Below, one piece after another: positions 1 to 6,469 of a stretch of 8,574 bases of DNA. Source of the stretch: Candidatus Woesebacteria bacterium GW2011_GWA1_41_7 (GTDB lineage Bacteria > Patescibacteriota > Microgenomatia > UBA8517); the NCBI GenBank assembly GCA_000997405.1, contig LCBU01000015.1:1-8574 (forward strand). The letters are read 5' to 3'. How positions within the stretch are numbered: position 1 is the first letter of the stretch; each line of letters starts with the position of its first letter. A program made the translations under genes and the position numbers. The notes under the pieces are model-generated. The model saw nothing but the letters and a program-made list of their open reading frames with translations. It ran no database searches and had not been told where the DNA came from.

Positions 1-1
1 A

Positions 2-64
2 CCTTACGGTCGAGGTTTCCTTTCTGTTCCAGAGGATGTCCGTCAGCGTCTAATTCATCTGTGA
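2..64 (+). CDS. Possible C-terminal tail of an unidentified convergent gene (partial)
   Basis: From base 2 one plus-strand frame is open for 20 codons, reads PYGRGFLSVPEDVRQRLIHL, and stops at TGA 62-64. The composition looks like ordinary protein. A hairpin with a following T-run on the same strand begins at the stop, which fits the 3' end of a plus-strand gene converging on the dnaK operon. The fragment is too short to assign a family. Other frames across these bases are also open for a while, so this is a tentative call based mainly on the terminator's orientation. Confidence 0.35.
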   Translation, partial: PYGRGFLSVPEDVRQRLIHL

Positions 65-84
65 GCTCACGCTCACAGTTTTCT
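59..84 (+). terminator. Hairpin with short T-run, oriented for plus-strand transcription
   Basis: CTGTGAGC (59-66) and GCTCACAG (71-78) form a perfect 8-bp stem around a TCAC loop, followed by TTTTCTT (79-85). The T-rich tail lies on the plus strand, so it should end transcription coming from the left. Read from the minus strand the same hairpin has no U-tract, so it would be at best a weak end for the dnaJ operon that stops at 94. No other terminator for that operon is visible. Confidence 0.55.
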
Positions 85-93
85 TGAACGCTG

Positions 94-972
94 TCATAAT
101 CCACTCTCTTTCATTTCTTCAACTAAATTCTTTTGGGCTTTATTTAATTTCTCCGGTATTAATACGTTAATCCTAATATATTCATCTCCACGTCCTCTGC
201 CATGAAGGTGAAATACCCCGCGCTCCCTAAGCCTCATCATTGTCCCGCTTTGAGTTCCTGGGCGGATTCTAAGCCTTAATTTTCCGTCTACTGTAGGAGC
301 TTCTATTTCTCCACCCAAAGCTGCCAATGAGAATGGAATTCCGATTGAAACATAAATATCATCATCCTGTCTGTCAAAAATTTTATCCGGTTTTATGTTT
401 ATTGAGAGCCTAAAATCTCCAAAGTCAATTGTTGCTCCTTCATAAATTCCTGCCGGGATTTTAATTTTCCTTTTCTTACCACCAACCGAAACATCCTTTG
501 AAACACCCTTTACCGCATCCATAAAATCTATCTCGACAGAGTATCTCGGTTTTGCCTGTCTTGCATTTCCTCCGAACGGATTTCCACCCCCAAAGAAGGC
601 TTCAAAGATATCAAAAGGATCGCCAAAATCCGTATTTCCAAATGGGTTTCCACCACCGCTGGTATAGGTGTAAGTAAAAGGTCCGGAGCGGCCTCCAAAA
701 CCACCCGCAAACGGATTGGCACCGGCTCCGGCACCACCCGGGGTAAATGCTGCGTGACCGAATTGATCGTAGGCTGCTTTTTTCTGAGAATCCGAAAGAA
801 CCTGATACGCCTCGTTTATTTCTTTAAATTTCTTTTCGGCAGTTTCTTTATCATCCTTATGCCTATCCGGATGCCACTCCAAAGCCTGCTTCCTGTAAGC
901 TTTTTTAATCTCATCGGCGGAAGCAGATTTTGATACCCCTAGGGTATCGTAATAATCAGATTTTGTGGCCAT
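94..972 (-). CDS. dnaJ: DnaJ-type co-chaperone lacking the zinc finger (type B J-protein)
   Basis: J-domain co-chaperone that stimulates DnaK ATPase and hands it unfolded substrate in the cytoplasm. Residues 1-71 are a complete J domain with the HPD triad at 34-36. Residues 72-140 are Gly/Phe-rich with repeated NPFGG/NPFAGG-like units. The rest is a DnaJ C-terminal substrate-binding domain, with [12 protein letters not shown] near 171-182 and a terminal strand near 261-276. The protein contains no cysteine, so the four CxxCxGxG repeats that normally precede the IPAG segment are absent. At 292 aa it matches CbpA-like type B proteins rather than the ~375-aa canonical DnaJ. It is last in hrcA-grpE-dnaK-dnaJ and starts 10 bp after the dnaK stop, so it is probably the operon's working DnaJ. 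The ATG at 972 is the natural J-domain start; no Shine-Dalgarno is visible. Confidence 0.95.
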   Translation of the reverse strand: MATKSDYYDTLGVSKSASADEIKKAYRKQALEWHPDRHKDDKETAEKKFKEINEAYQVLSDSQKKAAYDQFGHAAFTPGGAGAGANPFAGGFGGRSGPFTYTYTSGGGNPFGNTDFGDPFDIFEAFFGGGNPFGGNARQAKPRYSVEIDFMDAVKGVSKDVSVGGKKRKIKIPAGIYEGATIDFGDFRLSINIKPDKIFDRQDDDIYVSIGIPFSLAALGGEIEAPTVDGKLRLRIRPGTQSGTMMRLRERGVFHLHGRGRGDEYIRINVLIPEKLNKAQKNLVEEMKESGL

Positions 973-982
973 TAAAATGAAG

Positions 983-2896
983 TTACTCTACAACTTCTCC
1001 CTCTTCAACTTTCTCTTCTTTCTTGTCCTCTTTCTTTTCTTCTCCGTTCTCTTCCTTCGGTTGTTCTCCCTGTTGACCACCTTGTTGTGAGTCCGCCGAA
1101 CCATACATGCTTTGCCCGATTTGGCTTAGGGTGTCGGAAAGGTCCTTTGTGGCCGACTCAATGTCTTCTTTACTGGAACCTTCTTTTCCGGAAACTTCTT
1201 TCACTTTTTCAATTTTTTCTTCAACCTTTTTTCTTACATCATCAGGAACTTTATCACCGGCATCTTTCAGAGCTTTTTCGGCTGTTGCCACCATTGCATC
1301 AGCATTGTTTTTAATTTTTATGACCTCTGCTTTTTTCTCATCTTCCTCTTTATGCTTTTCTGCCTCTTCCTGCATTCTTTTAATCTCGTCCTCAGAAAGC
1401 CCAACTGCACCGGTAATTTTTATGTTCTGAGTTTTGCCGGTAGCTTTATCCTTTGCCGTCACTGTCAAAATTCCGGAGGCATCCATATCGAATGTAACTT
1501 CGACCTGAGGAACTCCACGGGATGCGGGAGGTATTCCGTCAAGAATAAATGTACCCAAGGTTTTATTGTCAGCACTCATAGGACGCTCGCCTTGGGTTAC
1601 AACAATTTGAACCTGAGTTTGATTATCGGCAGCTGTTGAGAACACTTCGGTTTTGCTGGTAGGAACTGTTGTGTTTCTGGAGATCATGGGAGTTGCAACT
1701 CCCCCTAAAGTCTCAATTGCCAGGGTGAGAGGAGTAACATCCAATAGTAAAATGTCTTTAACTTCCCCTCCCAAAACTCCACCCTGAATTGCCGCTCCAA
1801 CCGCAACCACTTCGTCAGGGTTAACTGACTGATTAGGATCTTTACCAAAGAACTCCTTGACCACCTCAACAACTTTAGGCATTCTGGTCATTCCGCCAAC
1901 CATTATTATTTCGTCAACATCGTGTGCATCAAGTCTAGAATCCTTAAGGCAAGACTCTACAGGTTTTATGGTTTTCTGAATTAGCTCCTCCACCAAACTT
2001 TCCATTTTGGCGCGTGTCAGCTTCATTGTTAAATGAAGGGGGTTGCCGTCCTTTTGTGTAATGTAAGGCTGGTTAATTTCAACCTCAGAAGCCGCCGAAA
2101 GCTCTATTTTTGCTTTTTCGGCCGCATCCCTAACCCTTTGAAGTGCCTGGGAATCGGCTTTAAGATCTGCACCGTTTTCTTTTTTGAATTCCGAAACAAT
2201 GTAATCAACTATTGCCGCATCAAAATCATCTCCGCCGAGGTGGGTATCTCCATTTGTAGCTTTTACTTCGATTACACCGTCACCGATTTCAAGAATAGAA
2301 ATATCAAAAGTTCCTCCACCCAGATCGTAGACGGCAATTTTTTCAGATTTCTTTTTGTCCATGCCATAAGCCAATGCTGCCGCAGTAGGCTCGTTAATTA
2401 TTCTTTCTACTTTAAGTCCGGCGATTTCCCCCGCCTGTTTAGTTGCTTGGCGCTGAGCATCGTCAAAATATGCCGGGACAGTGATAACAGCTTGATCAAC
2501 TTTTTCACCCAAATATTTCTCCGCATCCTTTTTGAGTTTCATCAGAACGCTGGCACTAATTTCTTGAGGTGTATAGTTTTTCCCTTCTATTTCAATATCC
2601 GCCATTCCGTTTTTGCCCTCAACAATTTTGTAAGGGACCATGTCTATGGTCCTTTTTACTTCCTTGTCTTCAAACCTTCTACCCATGAGGCGTTTTGCAG
2701 AATAAACGGTGTTTTTTGAGTTAAGAATCATCTGGCGCTTGGCAACATCACCAACCAGATTCTTAACCGGCTCGACAACGGAAGGGGTTGTATTTTTACC
2801 GGTATCCACTGTAGGGATAACTTTGGGACGACCTCCCTCCATTACCGCCACACAGCTATTTGTAGTTCCTAAATCAATTCCAATGATTTTTCCCAT
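983..2896 (-). CDS. dnaK: Molecular chaperone DnaK (Hsp70)
   Basis: ATP-dependent Hsp70 chaperone of the cytoplasm, cycling with DnaJ (ATPase activation) and GrpE (nucleotide exchange). At 637 aa it is full length. The nucleotide-binding domain shows GIDLGTTNS (residues 6-14), [11 protein letters not shown] (168-178), [10 protein letters not shown] (191-200) and VGGMTRMP (333-340). The interdomain linker is [10 protein letters not shown] (381-390). The beta substrate-binding domain follows to about 500, then the helical lid, and a disordered Gln/Gly then Lys/Glu-rich tail ending in VEEGEVVE. The ATG at 2896 gives the canonical [12 protein letters not shown] start. No Shine-Dalgarno precedes it; the 58-bp gap after grpE is AT-rich and holds a 15-codon mini-ORF, a hairpin and a TATAAT motif (separate entries). 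It belongs to the HrcA/CIRCE-controlled operon. Confidence 0.99.
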   Translation of the reverse strand: MGKIIGIDLGTTNSCVAVMEGGRPKVIPTVDTGKNTTPSVVEPVKNLVGDVAKRQMILNSKNTVYSAKRLMGRRFEDKEVKRTIDMVPYKIVEGKNGMADIEIEGKNYTPQEISASVLMKLKKDAEKYLGEKVDQAVITVPAYFDDAQRQATKQAGEIAGLKVERIINEPTAAALAYGMDKKKSEKIAVYDLGGGTFDISILEIGDGVIEVKATNGDTHLGGDDFDAAIVDYIVSEFKKENGADLKADSQALQRVRDAAEKAKIELSAASEVEINQPYITQKDGNPLHLTMKLTRAKMESLVEELIQKTIKPVESCLKDSRLDAHDVDEIIMVGGMTRMPKVVEVVKEFFGKDPNQSVNPDEVVAVGAAIQGGVLGGEVKDILLLDVTPLTLAIETLGGVATPMISRNTTVPTSKTEVFSTAADNQTQVQIVVTQGERPMSADNKTLGTFILDGIPPASRGVPQVEVTFDMDASGILTVTAKDKATGKTQNIKITGAVGLSEDEIKRMQEEAEKHKEEDEKKAEVIKIKNNADAMVATAEKALKDAGDKVPDDVRKKVEEKIEKVKEVSGKEGSSKEDIESATKDLSDTLSQIGQSMYGSADSQQGGQQGEQPKEENGEEKKEDKKEEKVEEGEVVE

Positions 2897-2900
2897 GTAT

Positions 2901-2948
2901 TTATATTATATATTTAGAATCACAAGCTTCGCTTATGATTTTTCCCAT
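2901..2948 (-). CDS. Putative 15-codon leader mini-ORF before dnaK
   Basis: ATG at 2948 opens [15 protein letters not shown] and stops at TAA 2903-2901, four bases before the dnaK ATG. Its first five residues copy dnaK's MGKII because the underlying DNA is duplicated. It begins 6 bp after the grpE stop, so ribosomes could pass from grpE to the mini-ORF and then to dnaK by reinitiation. dnaK lacks a Shine-Dalgarno, which makes such coupling plausible, but translation is not shown. It could equally be a non-translated relic of a local duplication. Confidence 0.35.
   Translation of the reverse strand: MGKIISEACDSKYII
2918..2940 (-). promoter_or_regulatory. RNA hairpin in the grpE-dnaK intergenic leader
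   Basis: In the minus-strand transcript AAUCAUAAGC (2940-2931) pairs with GCUUGUGAUU (2927-2918) around a GAA triloop. The stem is 10 bp, continuous, with one U-G wobble; on the plus strand the same position is a C/A mismatch, so pairing is better in the mRNA. No U-run follows directly, so it is not a standard terminator. It could protect or process the dnaK-dnaJ part of the mRNA, or affect dnaK translation. Confidence 0.5.
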
Positions 2949-2954
2949 ATGTTT

Positions 2955-3422
2955 TTAACTATTACTTATTTTTGACACTTTTACTTTCGCATGTCTAACC
3001 GCTTGTCCATCCTTAAACTTCCAACCGTTTAATGTCACTCCCGAGATAATATTATCTCGCGCGCCGGCAACAACTTCAATAGCCTCCATTGTGTCCTCAT
3101 TAAATTCTTCACCCACCTTGGGCACTATTTCAAGCAAACCCTCCTCATTCAAAATCTTTTTAAATTCTCCTATAGAAATTGCCAAGCCGGTATCTTGCAG
3201 GTGATCCTGGGCAGACTCCAGATTATCTAAAACCGGCAATAGTCTTGTCAAGATGCCCAAGGATGCAATTTTACTAAGGACTCCTCTTTCCCTTTCAACT
3301 CTTTTACTTAAATTGTCATAATCAGCCAGGGCTCTTGCCAGCATTGACTTTAAAACTTCCAATTCTTTATAAACTTTGTCCCCGTCTTTCTTTTTTGATT
3401 CTTGTTTTTTGCCTTTTACCAT
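2955..3422 (-). CDS. grpE: Nucleotide exchange factor GrpE
   Basis: Homodimeric cytoplasmic cofactor that releases ADP from DnaK. With ATG at 3422 the protein is 155 aa, short for the family (about 180-200), mainly because the disordered N-terminus is brief. Residues 1-15 are Lys-rich and charged. A long coiled coil follows (about 16-55), then LLPVLDNLESA (61-71), the conserved GrpE helix motif. The C-terminal beta domain starts near GEEFNEDTMEAIEVV and ends with GQAVRHAKVKVSK, corresponding to the family's RPA-V-V strand. A TTG at 3440 would add six residues and overlap hrcA by 14 bp. I prefer the ATG four bases after the hrcA stop because it is the stronger start and suits reinitiation, but a weak AGAAG just before the TTG leaves this open. 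Confidence 0.94.
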   Translation of the reverse strand: MVKGKKQESKKKDGDKVYKELEVLKSMLARALADYDNLSKRVERERGVLSKIASLGILTRLLPVLDNLESAQDHLQDTGLAISIGEFKKILNEEGLLEIVPKVGEEFNEDTMEAIEVVAGARDNIISGVTLNGWKFKDGQAVRHAKVKVSKISNS

Positions 3423-3426
3423 TTGA

Positions 3427-4161
3427 TTATTTATTGGCAACTTCTTCTATCAAGTTACCAAAATATCTCAAAATCGGAATCACAGTTCCATAGTTTGCTC
3501 TGGCAGGGCCAATTACCCCTAAGGCACCTTTTTTACCTCTAATATTAAAGTGTGTCGAAACGATTCCTGTAGGTGCCAATCCCGGAATTCCCAACTCTTC
3601 TCCGAAAAGAACTTCCAGAGGAGATGTTGATTCATATCCAAAGAAAAGTCTGTCCAAATCATCCAGTTCTTCAAATACTGAAAAAAGGTTTTGACAAGTT
3701 AAAACATCTGAAAATTCCGGATTTTGAAAAACATAGGAATGCCCTGCATACCAAAATCTGTCTTTTTTATCCTTAATGGCAGCAACGGACAAAGATTTGG
3801 TTCTTGAAGCAAGTGCATGAGTTGCTTCGTCCATCAGCTCATCAAGGTCGTCGCGGGAATCCCAAACTTCCTCTTTAGCCTTAACCTCATCAACAATACT
3901 CATTTGTTTTTCTTCCATCAACTGGTTTATATAAAATTTCATTGCAACCGGTGTAGGGATACGTCCTGCGGAGGCATGAGGTTGTTTTAGAAAATTTAGC
4001 TTGGTCAAAGAAACCATTTCATTTCTGATAGTCGCCGGGGAAACACCCAAATTGTATTTTTTATCGAGAGCTTCGGAGCCGACAGGTTCGGCAGTGGCGA
4101 TATATTCGTCAATTATTGTTTTTAGTATTTGTGTTTGTCTGGATGTAAGCCCGTCAGTCAT
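3427..4161 (-). CDS. hrcA: Heat-inducible transcription repressor HrcA (short form)
   Basis: Repressor of class I heat-shock genes that binds CIRCE operators and is known in other bacteria to need the GroE chaperonin for activity. The N-terminal winged helix is clear: LTSRQTQILKTIIDEYI, EPVGSE (25-30), SPATIRNEM (41-49) and PHASAGRIPT (61-70). The C-terminus keeps the GAF-like core with VLFGEELGIPG and GPARANYG (218-225), equivalent to the usual GPtRMdY. At 244 aa it is about 100 residues shorter than Bacillus-type HrcA, with the missing length in the middle and effector/dimerisation part. It is the first gene of the operon and sits directly behind a CIRCE element, so it is predicted to repress itself, grpE, dnaK and dnaJ. 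No groESL lies in the window. An 11-codon upstream ORF overlaps its start. Confidence 0.97.
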   Translation of the reverse strand: MTDGLTSRQTQILKTIIDEYIATAEPVGSEALDKKYNLGVSPATIRNEMVSLTKLNFLKQPHASAGRIPTPVAMKFYINQLMEEKQMSIVDEVKAKEEVWDSRDDLDELMDEATHALASRTKSLSVAAIKDKKDRFWYAGHSYVFQNPEFSDVLTCQNLFSVFEELDDLDRLFFGYESTSPLEVLFGEELGIPGLAPTGIVSTHFNIRGKKGALGVIGPARANYGTVIPILRYFGNLIEEVANK

Positions 4162-4193
4162 AGTTCAATTTTTCTTCGTTCGCTCACACCCAT
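4158..4193 (-). CDS. Putative 11-codon upstream ORF overlapping the hrcA start
   Basis: ATG at 4193 opens MGVSERRKIEL and stops at TGA 4160-4158, which shares bases with the hrcA ATG (an ATGA junction). It lies inside the predicted 5' leader (transcript start near 4216). hrcA has no good Shine-Dalgarno; the purine-rich GAAGAAAAA is 10 or more bases from its ATG. The geometry fits translational coupling, but neither the peptide nor its translation is supported by anything beyond position. Confidence 0.3.
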   Translation of the reverse strand: MGVSERRKIEL

Positions 4194-4195
4194 AT

Positions 4196-4201
4196 TGCTA
4201 A
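4196..4201 (-). promoter_or_regulatory. Third TTAGCA half-site downstream of CIRCE
   Basis: A third TTAGCA, on the minus strand at 4201-4196, follows the right CIRCE arm. With that arm's TGCTAA (4220-4215) it forms an inverted repeat with a 13-base gap and in the opposite arrangement to CIRCE. It might be an accessory HrcA contact. A 6-mer in AT-rich DNA may also occur by chance. Confidence 0.3.
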
Positions 4202-4214
4202 GCAAATCGAAGTG

Positions 4215-4241
4215 TTAGCAGTATGATAGACCGAGTGCTAA
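4215..4241 (-). promoter_or_regulatory. CIRCE operator (HrcA binding site)
   Basis: Minus strand reads TTAGCACTC, nine bases GGTCTATCA, then TACTGCTAA. The consensus is TTAGCACTC-N9-GAGTGCTAA. The left arm is perfect and the right arm matches 7 of 9, with spacing exactly 9. The operator runs from inside the promoter spacer, across the -10 box, to the expected transcription start, so bound HrcA would block RNA polymerase. hrcA itself follows 54 bp downstream. Confidence 0.95.
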
Positions 4242-4251
4242 AAGTTGTCAA
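4223..4251 (-). promoter_or_regulatory. Sigma-70-type promoter of the hrcA-grpE-dnaK-dnaJ operon
   Basis: On the minus strand TTGACA (4251-4246) is followed after exactly 17 bp by TATCAT (4228-4223). The -35 matches the consensus in all six bases and the -10 in five. Expected transcription start is near 4216, giving a leader of about 55 nt. The TGA stop of murJ (4250-4248) lies inside the -35 box, so the two transcription units abut with no intergenic space. Confidence 0.88.
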
Positions 4252-5972
4252 GTCCCGCTTGGAGTGTCTGAGGTAGATGTAATTGGCTCCTCCTCTTTTG
4301 CCGGTATAGGAAGAGGAAACTTTTTGAGAAAAATGCCTTTAGTGAGATTAAGAAAATACTTTGCCTCATCAACCTTAAAAAGCAGGGACAGGAGAGTGTA
4401 GATTATGATTCCGGCCAAAAAAGTGACTACCGTCAAAATAATCAAGTTCCCCGTGTAACGGGTATCGAGCACGAATTTTTCAAAAGGAAAATTATTTGTG
4501 GCATCAATCCCTCCCAAAAACGAGAGTCTCTTGACCCAAACTGATTTATCAAAAATTTTGAGCATAAAATACATCGCGCCTCCGGAAATTACGGATGCTA
4601 CAAAAATTTTTAGGGTATGTGCAATGAATCTTAAATTGACAATTTTCCCGATCCTTTTATTGATGAGTATCATCAACACCACCGCTTCAACCAAGGTACT
4701 TAACGCGAATGCCGCAGCCAGTGACCAAACACCCAAATGAAAACCTTTAACTAAAATAAAATCGGTGGCCACCAATATTATAAGTCCGACAAAAGAGACT
4801 TTAACCGGGGTTTTTGTATCGTGTAACGCAAAAAAGGAACGAACAAGTATCGACATTAAAGTCTGGAAAACTATAGAAACGGCAAATACCGAAAGTACTG
4901 TTCCGGTTTGCACGGTGGATGCCCAATTAAAAATCTTGGTTCCATAAACAAGCCTGACAACAGGAATTCTTAGTGCAATCAAGGCTGCCGCCAAAGGTAG
5001 AGTAAAAAACACCGCCTGGTAAATTGCGGAGAGAAGAATCTTTCTGAATTTATTATTATCCTCGGCACTTGAAAGCATGGGTAGAACCGCCTTTGCAAGC
5101 GACGTCCCAAAGAGGGTTACAGGAAGAAGTTGTAACGAGTTTGCAAATGTGTAGTAAGTATAAGAAGCCTGGGAAATGATTGACGCCAAAAAAAGTTCCG
5201 CACTTTTTCCAATTTGGTCAAAGGCTAAATCAATTACCCTCGGAAAAGCCAACTGACCGATCTTTTCTACACCCTCGTCAGGTTTGAAATCCCAGGTAAA
5301 CCTAAATCCGAGTTTTCTCGAAAGAGGGTACTGAATTATAAAATGAGCAAAAGCGCCCACAACTACTCCCACTGCCGGAGCCGTTAAACCAAGACGCGGT
5401 GTAAGAACAACTGTCCCTAAAATTATCCCTAAATTGTAAAAAATGGGTGCTAGGGCAGGAATTAAGAAGCGTCTTAAAGATTCCAAAACACCGGTCAAAA
5501 CATAACTAACCACAAAAAATCCTTGAGCCACAAATAGAATTCTGGCAAGAAACGCCACCTTTTCATTTTCCACAGCGTCGAACCCAGGCGCTATTACCGA
5601 GTAAATTTGAGGTGCAAAAATTGCTATAACAGCTACCGCCACAAAAAAAATTGCAAGACCTATCGAGACGACTTTGCCGGCGAGTTGCCAAGCTTTCGCC
5701 TCACCTTCTTTTAGGGTTCTCGTAAATACCGGTATAAAAGCTGATGAGAAAGTACCAAAAACCAAAACTTGAAAAATTGCGTCCGGAAGTCTGAATGCTG
5801 CAAAAAAAAGAGAAAGTGACTCCGGGTCGAAATAACTTGCCAATACTCTTTGTCTGATAAGTCCTAGCACCATGGAAGCGGCGATCATGACCATGATAAG
5901 AGTGGCTGCAGAAAGAATGGTGTTTTGCTGTGAATTAATAATTTTTTTACCCTTCGCGATTAAATCTTCCAT
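4248..5972 (-). CDS. murJ: Lipid II flippase MurJ (MviN family)
   Basis: Polytopic inner-membrane transporter of the MOP superfamily that flips lipid II, the peptidoglycan precursor, to the outer face. From the ATG at 5972 it is 574 aa and hydrophobic almost throughout, consistent with about 14 membrane helices. Family landmarks are GLIRQRVLASYF (37-48) at the end of helix 1, RLPD (61-64), and FGTFSSAFIPVF (72-83), the counterpart of the usual eGAfsaAFvPvf. A later loop has HDTKTPVK. The last ~50 residues form a cytoplasmic tail ending Pro/Glu/Ser/Thr-rich. An in-frame ATG at 6044 would add 24 residues but would overlap rpsT and lie upstream of the predicted promoter. The ATG at 5972 has purine-rich AAGAAGAG just before it, the best ribosome-binding-like site in the window. 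Confidence 0.95.
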   Translation of the reverse strand: MEDLIAKGKKIINSQQNTILSAATLIMVMIAASMVLGLIRQRVLASYFDPESLSLFFAAFRLPDAIFQVLVFGTFSSAFIPVFTRTLKEGEAKAWQLAGKVVSIGLAIFFVAVAVIAIFAPQIYSVIAPGFDAVENEKVAFLARILFVAQGFFVVSYVLTGVLESLRRFLIPALAPIFYNLGIILGTVVLTPRLGLTAPAVGVVVGAFAHFIIQYPLSRKLGFRFTWDFKPDEGVEKIGQLAFPRVIDLAFDQIGKSAELFLASIISQASYTYYTFANSLQLLPVTLFGTSLAKAVLPMLSSAEDNNKFRKILLSAIYQAVFFTLPLAAALIALRIPVVRLVYGTKIFNWASTVQTGTVLSVFAVSIVFQTLMSILVRSFFALHDTKTPVKVSFVGLIILVATDFILVKGFHLGVWSLAAAFALSTLVEAVVLMILINKRIGKIVNLRFIAHTLKIFVASVISGGAMYFMLKIFDKSVWVKRLSFLGGIDATNNFPFEKFVLDTRYTGNLIILTVVTFLAGIIIYTLLSLLFKVDEAKYFLNLTKGIFLKKFPLPIPAKEEEPITSTSDTPSGT

Positions 5973-5980
5973 GTCTCTTC

Positions 5981-6009
5981 TTGATATTCTAGCTTCTTTG
6001 CCATATACT
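5981..6009 (+). promoter_or_regulatory. Predicted rpsT promoter
   Basis: TTGATA (5981-5986), a 17-bp spacer, TATACT (6004-6009). Each hexamer differs from the sigma-70 consensus at one position. The expected start is near 6016, 16 nt before the rpsT ATG. It overlaps almost completely with the murJ promoter on the opposite strand. Confidence 0.7.
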
Positions 6010-6014
6010 AACAA
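5986..6014 (-). promoter_or_regulatory. Predicted murJ promoter
   Basis: Minus strand TTGTTA (6014-6009), 17 bp, TAGAAT (5991-5986). Each box matches the sigma-70 consensus in most positions. The start would be near 5979, leaving a leader of only about 7 nt. It interleaves with the rpsT promoter on the other strand. No competing candidate is as good in this 60-bp gap. Confidence 0.5.
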
Positions 6015-6031
6015 CCGTAAATTAAACCAAT

Positions 6032-6325
6032 ATGCCAGTAACAAAAACAGCCAAAAGAGCCCTCAGGGGTTCCAAAAATAAAACAACGGTAAATAAGCTT
6101 TTGATAAAAAAGCTCGAGATTGCTGTTCGCCTTGCAAATAAATCCAAAAAAAGCGAAGAAATTAAATTGGCCACCTCACTGGCTGATCGTGCTGCAAAGA
6201 AAAATATCATCCACAAAAACAAAGCTGCCAGGATAAAATCCCAGCTTTCTAAACTGGAACAAAATAAAACTTCTAAAAAAGAGCCCGCAAAAGCTGCTAA
6301 AAAAGCTTCCACAAAGAAAAAGTAA
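6032..6325 (+). CDS. rpsT: Small ribosomal subunit protein bS20
   Basis: Primary 16S rRNA-binding protein of the 30S subunit, helical and strongly basic. The 97-aa product begins MPVTKTAKRALRGSKNKT, matching the Ser/Lys-rich S20 N-terminus. It continues with the family signature SLADRAAKKNIIHKNKAAR, the counterpart of the usual lDkAaKKgiIHkNkAAR, then KSQLSKL. The final ~18 residues are a Lys/Ala/Ser tail beyond the usual S20 end. The ATG at 6032 is the only sensible start and no Shine-Dalgarno precedes it. It is divergent from murJ. I see no convincing terminator after its TAA. Confidence 0.96.
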   Translation: MPVTKTAKRALRGSKNKTTVNKLLIKKLEIAVRLANKSKKSEEIKLATSLADRAAKKNIIHKNKAARIKSQLSKLEQNKTSKKEPAKAAKKASTKKK

Positions 6326-6469
6326 AACCTCCTATCTCAGAGCTTCTTTCACACATTTACATGTGCTATATTAAATTAGACTATTTGCCGTTTGATTTGT
6401 ATTTGTAAGTTTCGTCTATTTAGATTCGAAATCGGAATTTGGTAATTGGAAAGTCGAATAAACCAAGAA
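6326..6469. other. Intergenic gap between rpsT and pilN, no firm signal
   Basis: This 144-bp AT-rich gap has no ORF or clear terminator. A weak 5-bp stem CACAT/ATGTG (6352-6365) lacks a T-run. ATTCGA (6424-6429) and TCGAAT (6454-6459) form a 6-bp inverted repeat 24 bases apart. The best promoter candidate for pilN is TTGATT (6392-6397), 17 bp, TCTATT (6415-6420), with four matches in each box, which is weak. Confidence 0.4.

Larger units (their letters stand above)
2883..2948 (-). repeat. 14-bp direct repeat duplicating the dnaK start
   Basis: ATGGGAAAAATCAT occurs on the minus strand at 2896-2883, where it is the first 14 bases of dnaK, and again at 2948-2935 in the grpE-dnaK gap. The copies are 52 bp apart, so they are in different reading frames. 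Flanking bases differ, so the repeat is exactly 14 bp. The feature spans both copies and the sequence between them. Confidence 0.85.

Noticed and set aside
1..92. Open minus-strand frame running off the left edge after dnaJ
   Set aside because: It has no ATG, GTG or TTG start within the window, so it cannot be a gene beginning here, and it lies out of frame with dnaJ.
2033..2719. 228-codon plus-strand frame opposite dnaK
   Set aside because: It is antisense to the conserved DnaK ATPase domain, rich in Phe/Cys/Arg as expected for a mirror frame, and resembles no family.
3423..3440. TTG start for grpE at 3440
   Set aside because: It gives only six extra unconserved residues and a 14-bp overlap with hrcA; the ATG at 3422 directly after the hrcA stop is simpler. 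Kept as an alternative in the grpE entry.
5973..6044. N-terminal extension of murJ from an ATG at 6044
   Set aside because: It would overlap rpsT and lie upstream of the predicted promoter; the ATG at 5972 has a better ribosome-binding-like site and a normal MurJ N-terminus.
6022..6312. 96-codon minus-strand frame opposite rpsT
   Set aside because: It is antisense to a well-conserved ribosomal protein; its hydrophobic look comes from complementing Lys-rich codons.
6352..6365. Hairpin CACAT/ATGTG after rpsT as a terminator
   Set aside because: The stem is only 5 bp, AT-rich, and not followed by a T-run.
6446..6469. TTG start for pilN at 6446
   Set aside because: The ATG at 6470 puts the INLLP motif at its typical place; the extra eight residues come from low-complexity intergenic DNA.
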